DNA from: Flavobacteriales bacterium
GTDB lineage: Bacteria; Bacteroidota; Bacteroidia; Flavobacteriales_D; UBA2798
Direction of reading: 5' to 3'
DNA: 61,184 nucleotides
Assembly: GCA_019694795.1 (NCBI GenBank)
Contig: JAIBBF010000015.1
Coordinates: forward strand, 1-61,184
Shown: positions 23,117 to 31,646 of the stretch, piece by piece
Position numbering within the stretch: the stretch's first letter is position 1
Layout of the letters: the number at the start of each line of letters is the position of its first letter
The notes under the pieces: model-generated
Database searches by the model: none
Seen by the model: only the letters and a program-made list of their open reading frames with translations
What the model was told of the DNA's origin: nothing
Translations under genes and position numbers: made by a program

Positions 23117-23530
23117 TTATCGTTTTGCATCGAGCCATGATTGCAAAATGATAGCTGCAGAAACGGCATCGAGGGTTGATTTATCTTCTTTCTTTTTTTT
23201 CGAAGCTCCACCCAAAGCCATAGCCTGGGCTGCCATCGAGGAAGTAAAACGTTCATCGACCCGAACGAGTTCTAATTCGGGAAAGGTCCGTTTTAAATGC
23301 ACGCAAAATTCATTGATCATTTTACTGGCATCGGTTTCTGTTCCGTTTAACCGCTTTGGTTCGCCAACTACCAGTGTCTTAATTTTAAGTTGAGGAATAT
23401 TTTTTTTCAGCCAATCTGTTATTTCGGAGGAGTGAATGACTTTAAGCGGACTGGCAATCATTCCCAATGAATCGGTAATGGCTAATCCCACCCGCTTTGA
23501 TCCATAATCTATTCCCAGTGCTACACTCAT
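23117..23530 (-). CDS. ruvX: Putative pre-16S rRNA nuclease / Holliday junction resolvase RuvX (YqgF)
   Basis: This 137-residue RNase H-fold protein begins MSVALGIDYGSKRVGLAITD, with the first catalytic Asp in the GIDYG motif. It has the conserved VVGEPKRLNGTE and VDERFTSSMA segments and the final Asp in STLDAVSAAIILQSWL. The family processes 16S 5' ends and may resolve junctions. Its ATG overlaps the aroK stop by 4 nt (ATGA), so they are co-translated. Confidence 0.94.
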   Translation of the reverse strand: MSVALGIDYGSKRVGLAITDSLGMIASPLKVIHSSEITDWLKKNIPQLKIKTLVVGEPKRLNGTETDASKMINEFCVHLKRTFPELELVRVDERFTSSMAAQAMALGGASKKKKEDKSTLDAVSAAIILQSWLDAKR

Positions 23531-24045
23531 TTTTTGCTTTTAATGATTTCAATTAATTCATGGAGTAATTCCGATTTGGACTGATCGGCATTCACTTTTT
23601 CTTTTGCCAATAGATAATAGGGCATTCGTTCATTTAATTTCTGTGTTACGAAGGGCAATAAATCTTCGTCGGGAATATTTTTAAGCAATGGCCGGTGAAC
23701 CTTGCGTGGAAGTAAACGTTGTGTAAGCTCTTTTGCTGTGGAAGAAAAATAAATGGTTAAGCCCGCCGCATTCATTCGTAATGCATTATCGGCAAAACAA
23801 GGTGTACCTCCCCCAACCGAAATTACTCCTGCTTCATTGGAATGAATGATTTGTATTAAGTTTTGATGTTCCACTTCTCTGAAATAGGCTTCTCCTTTGG
23901 CAGAAAAAATCTGTGCGATGGTTTGACCTTCTTCCATTTCAATTTTCTGATCGAGATCGATGAAATCGACATTCAGGTGTTGCGCCAGTTTTTTTCCTAC
24001 ACTGGTTTTACCTACTCCCATAAATCCCCAAAGAAATATTTGCAT
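23527..24045 (-). CDS. aroK: Shikimate kinase
   Basis: The protein has 172 residues from the ATG at 24043-24045; upstream in-frame codons add an unconserved leader. It phosphorylates the 3-hydroxyl of shikimate with ATP in the chorismate pathway. Walker A is GFMGVGKTSVG, the shikimate-binding Asp lies in DFIDLDQKIE, GGGTPC is the conserved glycine loop, and the LID arginines are in LLPRKVHRPLL. It overlaps ruvX by 4 nt downstream. The tRNA-Lys unit diverges upstream. Confidence 0.94.
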   Translation of the reverse strand: MQIFLWGFMGVGKTSVGKKLAQHLNVDFIDLDQKIEMEEGQTIAQIFSAKGEAYFREVEHQNLIQIIHSNEAGVISVGGGTPCFADNALRMNAAGLTIYFSSTAKELTQRLLPRKVHRPLLKNIPDEDLLPFVTQKLNERMPYYLLAKEKVNADQSKSELLHELIEIIKSKK

Positions 24046-24122
24046 TTTAAAGCGAATGTCGATTAATTGAACCTGTCTATTCAACAATTGTTAATAGTTT
24101 TTCCCCAATTTTAAGTTTTTAT

Positions 24123-24154
24123 TTTGCAAAAAAGAATATCCCTTTTATATTTGC
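24123..24154 (+). promoter_or_regulatory. Promoter of tRNA-Lys
   Basis: TTTG at 24123-24126, then exactly 19 nt, then TATATTTGC at 24146-24154 followed by ACCCGC. It is a full match to the Bacteroidota consensus and has the same N19 spacing and the same TTTGCACCCGC as rRNA P3. Confidence 0.88.
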
Positions 24155-24199
24155 ACCCGCTTTCAGGGAAAAACTTCTCAAAAAGCCAATAAAACCAAC

Positions 24200-24272
24200 G
24201 ATTCCGTAGCTCAGCTGGTAGAGCACAACACTTTTAATGTTGGGGTCCTGGGTTCGAGCCCCAGCGGGATCA
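24200..24272 (+). tRNA. tRNA-Lys (anticodon UUU)
   Basis: A 73-nt cloverleaf: acceptor stem GATTCCG/CGGGATC with discriminator A, anticodon loop CTTTTAA (anticodon TTT) on a CAACA/TGTTG stem, and T-loop TTCGAGC. CCA is not encoded. It is a single-gene unit with its own promoter and terminator. Confidence 0.97.
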
Positions 24273-24273
24273 C

Positions 24274-24313
24274 AAACCGTGAAGCAGATTCAATCTCTTC
24301 ACGGTTTTTTTTT
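24274..24313 (+). terminator. Rho-independent terminator of tRNA-Lys
   Basis: AAACCGTGAAG pairs with CTTCACGGTTT across a 12-nt loop and is followed by a run of T. It begins 1 nt after the tRNA. The 24314-24569 stretch that follows holds no gene I trust. Confidence 0.88.
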
Positions 24314-24569
24314 GCATTCAACTTTCCATCCCTCCATTTTATTTCCTTGAATTCCCCATCCTTCTGCATTTGCATTTGCCATCACCCGAAGGGTGAAGGT
24401 GATTTTGTAATTAGCCTGACTGCTTATTTTATTTTCTACTTCCCAATTTCGTTTGTTCTTATCCCAAGATGGGAAATATTTTTTGGCAGCACTCTTTATT
24501 AACAACTACAAATCAACACATTAACAAGCGTGGCAACATTCATGCTCTTTGGATACAAAACAATGTATC

Positions 24570-27269
24570 ATGGGCGCAATTCAATCTTTCCGTTTAATCC
24601 TTCTTAACACAATGGTGTTGTTGATTGGATTTTCCAATATCTCTTATGGAGCTTATTGCTCTACTCCTTCTTCTACGGTTGCTATTACTCCGACCACTAC
24701 TGCGCAACAAAGTGCGTCGTACAATTCAGGTAAACGTGCATTTAGCTTTACGGCTACTGCAGGGTGTACCTATTATTTCGAAACTTGTGGGTATTCCACT
24801 GCAGATACCTATTTGCGTTTGTACTCCGGATTGGGTACAACATTACTTGCAAGCGGCGATGATAATTGTGGTCTTCAGTCGGCCATTACCTGGACCTGCT
24901 CCAGCTCCGGGACCTATTCAGTTTTATTGACAAAAAGCTCTTGTGCGAACCTGAATTCGGCCACAAGACTGAATTATTATATTGCTTCATGCGTTGCTCC
25001 GTATGATCCTTGCGCTTCCATCACTTCTATTCCCACATGCGGTACCAGCGTAACAGCTTCGATGTCGGGAACCGGTGCCGGATGGTCGCCCTCTTCTTGC
25101 GGATATTCTACTCCCGGTCAGGAAAAACTTTTTTCATTTACACCATCTGCCAGTGGTAATTATTCCATTAATGTAACCGCCATTTCCGGTGGATATATTG
25201 ACTTTTTCTGGAAAGATGCTTCATCGGGTTGCAATGCAACGGGGTGGAATTGTATTCAGGATATTGTTTCTACCGGGACTTACTATGGCGGTACTTCTAT
25301 TTCACTTACTGCGGGTGTTACTTATTATTTTTTACTCGATCCGGAAGGAAGTGGATCTTATTCTGCTACCTTTTCGATTGGTTGTCCTGCTGCTGCCGTT
25401 AGCAATGATATCTGCTCTTCTGCAACACCCATCACCTGTGGCCAAACCTTAAGCGGAACTACCATTGGTGCCACTTCTACTGGTGAAACCACGTTGAATG
25501 GCGGAACATGCGGCACCTCGATTACTCAAGCAGGCGTATGGTATGTGGTTACAGGAACCGGTCAGGATGTTCTTGCCAGTTTATGCGGTACTTCGTGGGA
25601 CAGTAAAATTTCTGTTTTTTCGGGATCATGCGGTGCATTAACCTGCATTGGAGGAATAGATGATAATGGTCCTGCCTGCACTGGACTTTCTGCCTCCTAT
25701 TCTTTTTCTACCGTAGCAGGAACTGCTTATTACATTTTGGTTCATGGATATTCTTCGGATTCGAATTTCGATTTGACTTTGAGTTGTTCAACTCCGGATC
25801 CACTTTCAGCAGCAGTATCATCTCCTGCCTGTACGAATGGTTCCATTTCACTTAGTGTTACGGGTCAGGTAGGAACTGTTGACTGGTACACCGGATCATG
25901 CGGTGGCACCTACATCGGTAGCGGAAATCCCTTTTCCACTGTAATCACTGGTGCAACCACCTATTATGCCCGCAACAATGCAGGAAGCGTATTAAGCAGC
26001 GGTTGTGCGAGTGTCAGCGTATCTCCCAATGCAATTCCTTCTGCACCTATGGTGACGGGTTCAAGCATTTGTTATGGTGCTACAGGTCCTGTATCGAGCA
26101 GCAGCACTGTTTCGTGGTATAACGCGAGTTCAGGAGGAACTTTATTGGGAACAGGAACAAGTTATACCAGCGGAAGCTTAACCTCAACCACGACTATTTA
26201 TGCGGAAGAAAATGTAGGCGGATGTTTGAGTTCAAGATCTGCTGCAGTGATTGCCGTAAATCCACTCCCCTCTTCTATTGCCAGCACGAATTGCAGTTCA
26301 ACCGGTTGTTATATTGCCGATGCGAATAACTGGGTTTTAATGCCGAATCCTGCCAATGAACTTGTGGCTTCGGTTTACGATGCCAGCGGTGGAAATGCAT
26401 TGGGTAATACCATGGCTGATGTATTGATTAATACCAGCGTTCAATCCTTTAACGGAATGCCTTACCTGCAACGTGTAATTACCATTACTCCAACATCGAA
26501 TGGTCCTGCCCAGGTAAAACTTTATTTCACCAATGCTGAATTTGCTGCCTTGCAAGCTGCGGATCCTTCGTTGAATTCCATTTCTCAATTAGGTGTTACC
26601 AAATTTGCAGGTCCTGGTTTAAGCGGTGCATCTGTTTACGTTGCTCCTTCGCAGATTACAGCGAATACGCCATATGCCGGTGTAAATGAAATTACCATTA
26701 CCGTGACTGGCTTTTCAACCTTTGTGATTCATCGAAATGTTAATGCAACTCCACTTGCCATTCACCTTGCTTCATTCGATGCTCGTCCCGTAACCGATCA
26801 TGTTTCCATTGAGTGGGTAACTGCTTCTGAAGAAAACAATGATTTCTTTTTAATTGAGCGTTCGGAAGATGGTATTTCGTTTGAACGTATTCTGGAACAT
26901 GATGGCGCGGGTAACAGCAATCACACACTACATTATGCCATGGATGACAATTCTCCTCTTACAGGATGGTCGTACTATCGTCTGCGCCAGGTGGATTATG
27001 ATGGTCACAGTACCGTTTCTCAAGTGAAAGCTGTTTATTTTGATCCAAGTGAAAATGATATCACCGTGTATCCAAATCCTGCTATCAGCGGAAGTGTGGT
27101 TCAAATTAAAGGAAGCTACAGCGGATCCATCGAAATCTTCTCGATGAGTGGTCAATTAGTAAAATCCATTCAAAACAGCAGTTCTATTTCTACCGAAGAT
27201 CTTACACCCGGGGTTTACTTTGTACGCTTCGGTGGAAATGGTGCCGCTAAAAAATTAATTATCGAATAA
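24570..27269 (+). CDS. Large T9SS-exported Cys/Ser/Thr-rich surface protein
   Basis: The protein has 899 residues from the ATG at 24570; a TTG 21 nt upstream is possible. A signal peptide ends near SYGAYC. Repeated domains of about 120 residues, rich in Ser, Thr, Gly and paired Cys, follow (patterns such as TAGCTYYFETCGYSTADTYL and TAGVTYYFLLDP), resembling pre-peptidase C-terminal/beta-sandwich modules. Next come Ig-like CHU_C-type segments (TVDWYTGSCGGTYIGSG, STVSWYNASSGGTLLGTG). The last 80 residues are a type A sorting domain: VYPNPAISGSV ... GVYFVRFGGNGAAKKLIIE, which sends cargo through the type IX system to the cell surface. No catalytic domain is visible. It is probably an adhesin or matrix protein. 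Confidence 0.85.
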   Translation: MGAIQSFRLILLNTMVLLIGFSNISYGAYCSTPSSTVAITPTTTAQQSASYNSGKRAFSFTATAGCTYYFETCGYSTADTYLRLYSGLGTTLLASGDDNCGLQSAITWTCSSSGTYSVLLTKSSCANLNSATRLNYYIASCVAPYDPCASITSIPTCGTSVTASMSGTGAGWSPSSCGYSTPGQEKLFSFTPSASGNYSINVTAISGGYIDFFWKDASSGCNATGWNCIQDIVSTGTYYGGTSISLTAGVTYYFLLDPEGSGSYSATFSIGCPAAAVSNDICSSATPITCGQTLSGTTIGATSTGETTLNGGTCGTSITQAGVWYVVTGTGQDVLASLCGTSWDSKISVFSGSCGALTCIGGIDDNGPACTGLSASYSFSTVAGTAYYILVHGYSSDSNFDLTLSCSTPDPLSAAVSSPACTNGSISLSVTGQVGTVDWYTGSCGGTYIGSGNPFSTVITGATTYYARNNAGSVLSSGCASVSVSPNAIPSAPMVTGSSICYGATGPVSSSSTVSWYNASSGGTLLGTGTSYTSGSLTSTTTIYAEENVGGCLSSRSAAVIAVNPLPSSIASTNCSSTGCYIADANNWVLMPNPANELVASVYDASGGNALGNTMADVLINTSVQSFNGMPYLQRVITITPTSNGPAQVKLYFTNAEFAALQAADPSLNSISQLGVTKFAGPGLSGASVYVAPSQITANTPYAGVNEITITVTGFSTFVIHRNVNATPLAIHLASFDARPVTDHVSIEWVTASEENNDFFLIERSEDGISFERILEHDGAGNSNHTLHYAMDDNSPLTGWSYYRLRQVDYDGHSTVSQVKAVYFDPSENDITVYPNPAISGSVVQIKGSYSGSIEIFSMSGQLVKSIQNSSSISTEDLTPGVYFVRFGGNGAAKKLIIE

Positions 27270-27271
27270 TA

Positions 27272-27346
27272 AAACAGACCGAATCAGAGATTCCTTTCTA
27301 TCGCCGCCCATGATTATTGCGGGTTTTTGAATCGGTTCTGTTTTTA
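27272..27346 (+). terminator. Probable terminator of the T9SS cargo gene
   Basis: AACAGACCGA (about 27274-27283) pairs imperfectly with TCGGTTCTGTT (about 27332-27342), followed by a T run. A smaller GAATC-AGA-GATTC hairpin is nested at its start. The long loop makes this less certain than the other terminators here. Confidence 0.5.
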
Positions 27347-27353
27347 CATCTTT

Positions 27354-27420
27354 CCATCTCCGGCCGGTGAATTCATTCCCACCGCAGCCCAATTTTCGAA
27401 GAATTTGCCTCCGGAGATGG
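27354..27420. other. Structured intergenic element with three-way-junction potential
   Basis: A perfect 10-bp inverted repeat, CCATCTCCGG (27354-27363) and CCGGAGATGG (27411-27420), encloses two smaller hairpins: CGGTG/CACCG (27365-27369 with 27380-27384) and AATTTT/GAAGAATT-type pairing (27391-27405). It lies between two convergent genes. It is not a simple terminator, since no T run follows directly on either strand. Strand and function are unknown. Confidence 0.55.
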
Positions 27421-27455
27421 TTTAAAAATGACTATATAACCGAAAATATTTTTCT

Positions 27456-27471
27456 AACTAAATTCTTAGTT
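27456..27471 (-). terminator. Weak terminator hairpin after the patatin gene
   Basis: AACTAA (27456-27461) pairs with TTAGTT (27466-27471), and on the minus strand the hairpin is followed by AGAAAAATATTTT. It sits directly after the patatin stop codon. Confidence 0.4.
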
Positions 27472-27473
27472 GA

Positions 27474-28661
27474 TTATAATTCGAAATGATCCAGCCAATC
27501 CGGATCACTCATCTGGGCTTTGATGCGTTCCATATCGCCAAATGCAGAAACCAATTCATCTCGTCCCTTTTCATTGACCAAATCTTTTTTAAACCAGTTT
27601 CCTTTTTCGGGATGGTATTCGGGACAAATAAAATCGACCATGGCCTCGCCGATGTCTTTCATCAAATCAAATTTGGCCACCTCATCCAATCCTATTCCAT
27701 CCAATTCTTCATTGCTGATATCCCATAACCATTCTGCTTTTATTCCTGCTACCTTCTTAATTTTCCGGTTAGGCATTTTACGTAAGGAGGACTGATCGAG
27801 CGATAGCTGAAAACGCCGGTAGTCGAGTCCGTTCATTAATCCACTCCGGATTAAATCGAGTTGCATATCGGATGCATCTGCGCTGGCTTCTTCCATTACG
27901 TAGTTTAACCAAAACGCGACATCGAGTCCTTTCGGATTAATGGTTTCTTCTGGCTTCACAAATTTTACGGATGTTCCTGTTCCGAGACTGAACACGGTTA
28001 ATTTATCGGAAAAATATTTTCCTCTTCCACTATATCTCACTGCCTCCATAATGGCAGCCAGTGATGGATTATTGTAGGTAGTTGTCCCCCCATCCACAAA
28101 TCGTTCTAATGGGGTAAAATAGGTGGGTGCCGACATGGTTGCTTCAAGTACGGCTCGGAGTAAAACAGATTTGTACATGCCATGGTATTCTTCTCCATTT
28201 CTGAAACAAGCGAAAAACGTTTCTTCGCTCGCGGCTAAATCTTTAGAAGTAATCAGCAAGTCGGTTTCTGTTTCTTCGCATACATTTTCTAAACTTACAT
28301 TACCTAAAATTTCTTTTAATCGCTTCCGGTAATTGGCTTTGGAATAAAGCGGCGGATTTAAAAAGCGGTTGGCCAGCATTCCCTTTTTCAGGAATACTTC
28401 GGTGACCAGCTCCACGTATTTTTCTTCGATTTCGGTTGCCGTAAATCCTTTTGCAATGAGTCCTGCAATTATTCCTCCGGTGGATGTCCCCGCCACCATA
28501 TCCACTAATTTATACAAGGGAATTCCTGCCAATTCTTCCATTTTTTTCAGAAGCTGGAGCGTCATAATTCCCCGTATTCCTCCTCCATCGAGGCAAAGGA
28601 TAACCCGATTTCCTTCCGGAATATTCAGTCGTTCAAATGCTTGTTGACGTTCTGTACTCAT
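27474..28661 (-). CDS. Patatin-like phospholipase
   Basis: This 395-residue cytoplasmic patatin has all catalytic parts: oxyanion loop DGGGIRG (25-31), nucleophile elbow GTSTG with Ser60, and the dyad Asp190 in VDGG. These enzymes hydrolyse acyl esters of lipids. There is no signal peptide, POTRA or barrel domain, so it is not an autotransporting patatin. Standalone bacterial patatins of similar length include CBASS effectors (CapV type), but no cyclic-nucleotide synthase, ubiquitin-like or other defence gene is near, so lipid turnover is the simpler reading. It converges on the T9SS cargo gene. Confidence 0.9.
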   Translation of the reverse strand: MSTERQQAFERLNIPEGNRVILCLDGGGIRGIMTLQLLKKMEELAGIPLYKLVDMVAGTSTGGIIAGLIAKGFTATEIEEKYVELVTEVFLKKGMLANRFLNPPLYSKANYRKRLKEILGNVSLENVCEETETDLLITSKDLAASEETFFACFRNGEEYHGMYKSVLLRAVLEATMSAPTYFTPLERFVDGGTTTYNNPSLAAIMEAVRYSGRGKYFSDKLTVFSLGTGTSVKFVKPEETINPKGLDVAFWLNYVMEEASADASDMQLDLIRSGLMNGLDYRRFQLSLDQSSLRKMPNRKIKKVAGIKAEWLWDISNEELDGIGLDEVAKFDLMKDIGEAMVDFICPEYHPEKGNWFKKDLVNEKGRDELVSAFGDMERIKAQMSDPDWLDHFEL

Positions 28662-28740
28662 GGTATGAAGTTTATATGAAACTAATCATTTTCCGGATAT
28701 CGTGTTTATATTTATCCATGCATTCTTTTAATAGCAAACT

Positions 28741-29061
28741 ATGAATTCGCAACGCTTCAAATTAATTAAGGACATGCTGGAAAATAATCCGGGTGATTCC
28801 TTTTTAAAATATGCCGCTGCACTGGAATATAAAAAGTCGGGCGACATTGAAAAAGCGATTCAACTTCTGGAAGAATTAAGAATTGAGCATCCCCATTACC
28901 TGGCTTGTTATTATCAGCTTGGTAAATTGCATGAGCAACATTTATCTCCACAGCGTGCACAATCCGTTTATGCAGAAGGCTTGGAAATTGCGAAAGCGGC
29001 CGGCGATCAAAAAGCGTTGAGTGAATTAAGGGAAGCGCTGCAACAGATTTCGGAGGACTGA
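28741..29061 (+). CDS. Small TPR-repeat protein
   Basis: A 106-residue all-helical protein with two to three tetratricopeptide repeats (DSFLKYAAALEYKKSGDIEKAIQL, then HYLACYYQLGKLHEQHLSPQRAQSVYAEGLEIA). It has no signal peptide, so it should be a cytoplasmic protein-protein adaptor. It stands between the divergent patatin gene and sanA. Its partner is unknown. Confidence 0.85.
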   Translation: MNSQRFKLIKDMLENNPGDSFLKYAAALEYKKSGDIEKAIQLLEELRIEHPHYLACYYQLGKLHEQHLSPQRAQSVYAEGLEIAKAAGDQKALSELREALQQISED

Positions 29062-29086
29062 TTTCAAACAATCATTCAAGTGCAAC

Positions 29087-29126
29087 ACATAATGGTTCAG
29101 CCCACCGGGTGATAGGCCAATTATGT
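29087..29126 (+). repeat. Inverted repeat between the TPR gene and sanA
   Basis: ACATAATGG (29087-29095) pairs with CCAATTATGT (29117-29126) with a single bulged base. The interior contains GCC/GGC and CACC-G-GGTG pairing. It covers an upstream ATG (29123) and ends 11 nt before the likely sanA start, so it could affect sanA translation or end the TPR transcript. No T run follows. Confidence 0.5.
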
Positions 29127-29137
29127 ATTGTTGTTGT

Positions 29138-29791
29138 ATGAAAAAAATCTGGTTGAAACGCATTATTGGGGCTTGCCTTGGATTTGCTTTGATTTTGCTG
29201 ATTTTACTTTTTTATGCCAATCAGCGAATCATCTCCTCTTCGCAGGGAAAAATATACGCTGATGTGCATGAAATTCCTGCCAATGATTTCGGACTGGTCC
29301 TCGGAACCTCGAAATATCTTGGTCGCTATTTGAATCCCTATTTTAAACGAAGAATTGAAGCTGCTGCGGAGTTGTATCATGAAGGCAAAGTAAAGCACCT
29401 TGTGGTAAGTGGCGATAACTCTTCTGATGTTTATAATGAGCCGGAGGATATGAAACGCATGTTGATGGAAAAAGGAGTTCCTTCGGATGCCATCACCTGT
29501 GATTATGCCGGATTGAGAACCTTCGACTCGATGATTCGCATGAAGGAAATTTTCGGTTGTTCGAAATTCACCATTATTTCGCAACAATTCCACAATGAAC
29601 GAGCATTGTATATTGCGGAATGTAATGCTTTGGATTGCATTGCGTTTAACGCCAAAGAAGTTTATCGTGGTCCCAAATCGCTCCTGCGCGAATATTTTGC
29701 ACGGTTAAATGCTGTGTTAGATAATTGGTTCGGGACTCAACCCAAATACCTCGGAAAAAAGGAATTTATCGTGCTAAGGCATCAAAGATAA
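29138..29791 (+). CDS. sanA: SanA/YdcF-family (DUF218) membrane protein
   Basis: The protein has 217 residues from the ATG at 29138 (MKKIWLK); the ATG at 29123 would add MYCCC and lies in a hairpin. One N-terminal membrane segment (about 7-28) is followed by a DUF218 domain: FGLVLGTSKYL, LVVSGDN, NEPEDMKRMLMEKGVP, and FTIISQQFHNERALYIA. SanA proteins affect envelope permeability to large antibiotics at high temperature. Its 3' end overlaps the convergent trmN6 by 10 nt. The family is sure; the exact biochemical role is unsettled in the field. Confidence 0.88.
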   Translation: MKKIWLKRIIGACLGFALILLILLFYANQRIISSSQGKIYADVHEIPANDFGLVLGTSKYLGRYLNPYFKRRIEAAAELYHEGKVKHLVVSGDNSSDVYNEPEDMKRMLMEKGVPSDAITCDYAGLRTFDSMIRMKEIFGCSKFTIISQQFHNERALYIAECNALDCIAFNAKEVYRGPKSLLREYFARLNAVLDNWFGTQPKYLGKKEFIVLRHQR

Positions 29792-30495
29792 AATTCCCCG
29801 GTTATGCGCGAATACCATTCGGAACGCTGATTGGCTTCGGTGTAAATAAATTCATGTTGAATAAGTACTTCCGTTTTTTCTTTTTTGAAAGCAGCAACCA
29901 ATCTCACAGGACTTGTATCGGAAAAAGAAGAAATACGAATGAATTGATCGGCGTACAATTGATTTTTTGTTGCAAGATCCTGCAAATGATTTTCACTTTC
30001 TGCCGGAACAATAACATAAAATTTTCCCGTGTTGCTAAGCAAAGTAAAAGCTGAAGCAAACAAATGTTCGAAAGGAAGAAACTGGTTATGCCGGGCTGCA
30101 TCGCGTTGACGATTGCCGGATGAAAGTGCGTTTTTATAATATGGCGGATTGCAAACAATAAGATCAAATTGCTGCGCAGGGTGGTAGTCTTGCAAACTCA
30201 CTTCTTGCAATTTAATTCTGTTTTGAAAAAGTGTCTGATTAAAATTCAATACCGCATCCGTACACGCATCTGTATCCGGTTCAATTGCATTTATCTGTGC
30301 ATGCAGAAATCGTTGTGCAAGCATCATAGCGATTAATCCTGTTCCCGTTCCTATATCAAGAATAGAAGTCGGTTGATTTGCATCTGCCAAAGCACCCAAT
30401 AATACGCCATCGGTTCCCACCTTCATGGCAGCATTGGATTGTGAAATAGAAAATTGTTTGAATTGAAAGGGACGATGATATTTATTTTCGGCCAT
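29782..30495 (-). CDS. trmN6: tRNA1(Val) (adenine(37)-N6)-methyltransferase-like protein
   Basis: The 237-residue protein has SAM motif I LDIGTGTGLIA (46-56) and the N6-adenine signature NPPYY at 116-120. The N-terminal FKQFSISQSNAAMKVGTDGVLLG is diagnostic of the YfiC/TrmN6 family, which methylates A37 of tRNA-Val. It follows rimM by 5 nt and ends an rpsP-rimM-trmN6 operon. In many bacteria the methyltransferase next to rpsP-rimM is trmD (m1G37), which is not seen here. Confidence 0.9.
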   Translation of the reverse strand: MAENKYHRPFQFKQFSISQSNAAMKVGTDGVLLGALADANQPTSILDIGTGTGLIAMMLAQRFLHAQINAIEPDTDACTDAVLNFNQTLFQNRIKLQEVSLQDYHPAQQFDLIVCNPPYYKNALSSGNRQRDAARHNQFLPFEHLFASAFTLLSNTGKFYVIVPAESENHLQDLATKNQLYADQFIRISSFSDTSPVRLVAAFKKEKTEVLIQHEFIYTEANQRSEWYSRITGEFYL

Positions 30496-30500
30496 TCGCT

Positions 30501-31058
30501 TTAAATATCTTTATCGCCGGAATTGATGTTCGGATCGAGGTACATCTCTACCAATCCTTCGGGTACATCCACAAAAACCTTTTTCTGCTGGCGGTCCACC
30601 AATGTGATGATCTGATCTGTAACCGGAATCAGAATTTCCTTTTTATCGCGCAGTACCTGCAATAATACTTGTGCAGCACCATCGAATACATCCTTAATTT
30701 CTCCGATTGTCCCCAGCGTTTTATCCTCTACCTCAAAGCCGATCACTTCGTGAAAATAAAATTTATTGCCGCTGAGTGGTGGTAAAAATGCGAGTGGCAA
30801 CCAGAGTGATTTACCCACCATTTTTTTTGCTTCAGCTTCTCCTTCTACTCCTTCAAATTTCGCTACCACCTTTCCATTGTTTCCGGGAGAGTAGCGGTCG
30901 AACTGATACATTTTCAATTCGCCATTGATCTCCACATAAATTTCATCGAGATCATTATAATAAGAAGGGGAATCCACATCCAGAAAGATGTTGAATTCCC
31001 CTTTGAATCCGTGTAATTTGGCGATGTAGCCTACATTAAAACAGTCCTCTTTTTTCAC
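30501..31058 (-). CDS. rimM: Ribosome maturation factor RimM
   Basis: The 185-residue protein has the N-terminal RimM beta-barrel (GYIAKLHGFKGEFNIFLD) and a PRC-barrel-like C-terminal domain (VEDKTLGTIGEIKDVFDGAAQVLLQV ... ILIPVTDQII). It binds ribosomal protein S19 and helps mature the 30S head. It lies 14 nt after rpsP and 5 nt before trmN6, consistent with a ribosome-assembly operon. Confidence 0.95.
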   Translation of the reverse strand: MKKEDCFNVGYIAKLHGFKGEFNIFLDVDSPSYYNDLDEIYVEINGELKMYQFDRYSPGNNGKVVAKFEGVEGEAEAKKMVGKSLWLPLAFLPPLSGNKFYFHEVIGFEVEDKTLGTIGEIKDVFDGAAQVLLQVLRDKKEILIPVTDQIITLVDRQQKKVFVDVPEGLVEMYLDPNINSGDKDI

Positions 31059-31072
31059 AGGACCGCTTTTAA

Positions 31073-31591
31073 TTAAGCTTCAGTATTTTCTGCTGATTCT
31101 TCTGCTGCCGGAGCTTCAGGAGCCTCAGGAGCCGCAACTGCTGCAGCTGCACGAGCTTGTTCTTTAGCAGCACGAACTTTGCTTTCTGCTTCTAAGCGCG
31201 CTTTAACGTCTGCTTTTTTCGCTGACTCAAGGTTATTGCGTTTAGATTGAATTTTACCTTCTTTTTCGCTCAGCCATTTTTCAAATTTAGCATCCGCTTG
31301 TGCTTGTGTTAAAGCTCCTTTTTTAACCCCTTTGTTCAAGTGACTTTTGTAAAGGATTCCTTTGTAAGAAAGGATAGCGCGGCAAGTTTCTGAAGGCTCT
31401 GCACCTTTTTCTACCCATGCTAATGCTGCATCAAAGTTAAGATCGATGGTAGCAGGATTTGAAGTTGGATTGTAAACACCGATTTTCTCGATGAAACGAC
31501 CATCACGTGGTGAACGTGAATCTGCTACTACAATGTGGAAAAATGGTTTTCCTTTTTTACCGTGACGGGCAAGTCTGATCTTAGTTGCCAT
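31073..31591 (-). CDS. rpsP: 30S ribosomal protein S16 with C-terminal extension
   Basis: The S16 core occupies about residues 1-80 (MATKIRLARHGKKGKPFFHIVVADSRSPRDG, here named by its ends; GVYNP). The full protein is 172 residues, roughly twice the usual 80-90. The extra part is a charged helix followed by an Ala/Glu/Pro-rich tail. Extended S16 proteins are common in Bacteroidota. It is the first gene of rpsP-rimM-trmN6 and has a good promoter upstream at 31647-31678. Confidence 0.97.
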   Translation of the reverse strand: MATKIRLARHGKKGKPFFHIVVADSRSPRDGRFIEKIGVYNPTSNPATIDLNFDAALAWVEKGAEPSETCRAILSYKGILYKSHLNKGVKKGALTQAQADAKFEKWLSEKEGKIQSKRNNLESAKKADVKARLEAESKVRAAKEQARAAAAVAAPEAPEAPAAEESAENTEA

Positions 31592-31646
31592 AGTTAATTG
31601 TTTTAAAAGGGTCCTAAACCCGGTTAATTAATAAGTGAATTGGGCT

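Noticed and set aside
24299-24505. Minus-strand frame of 68 codons beginning with TTG after the tRNA-Lys terminator
   Set aside because: It overlaps the terminator, is preceded directly by a stop codon, has only a TTG start, and shows no recognisable domain. Its composition is protein-like, so it might be the remnant of a longer gene, but there is not enough to call it.
27474-28661. Patatin as a CBASS or other defence effector
   Set aside because: No CD-NTase, Cap2/Cap3, TIR, STING-like or other defence gene is within about 20 kb on either side, so the defence reading has no support beyond protein family.
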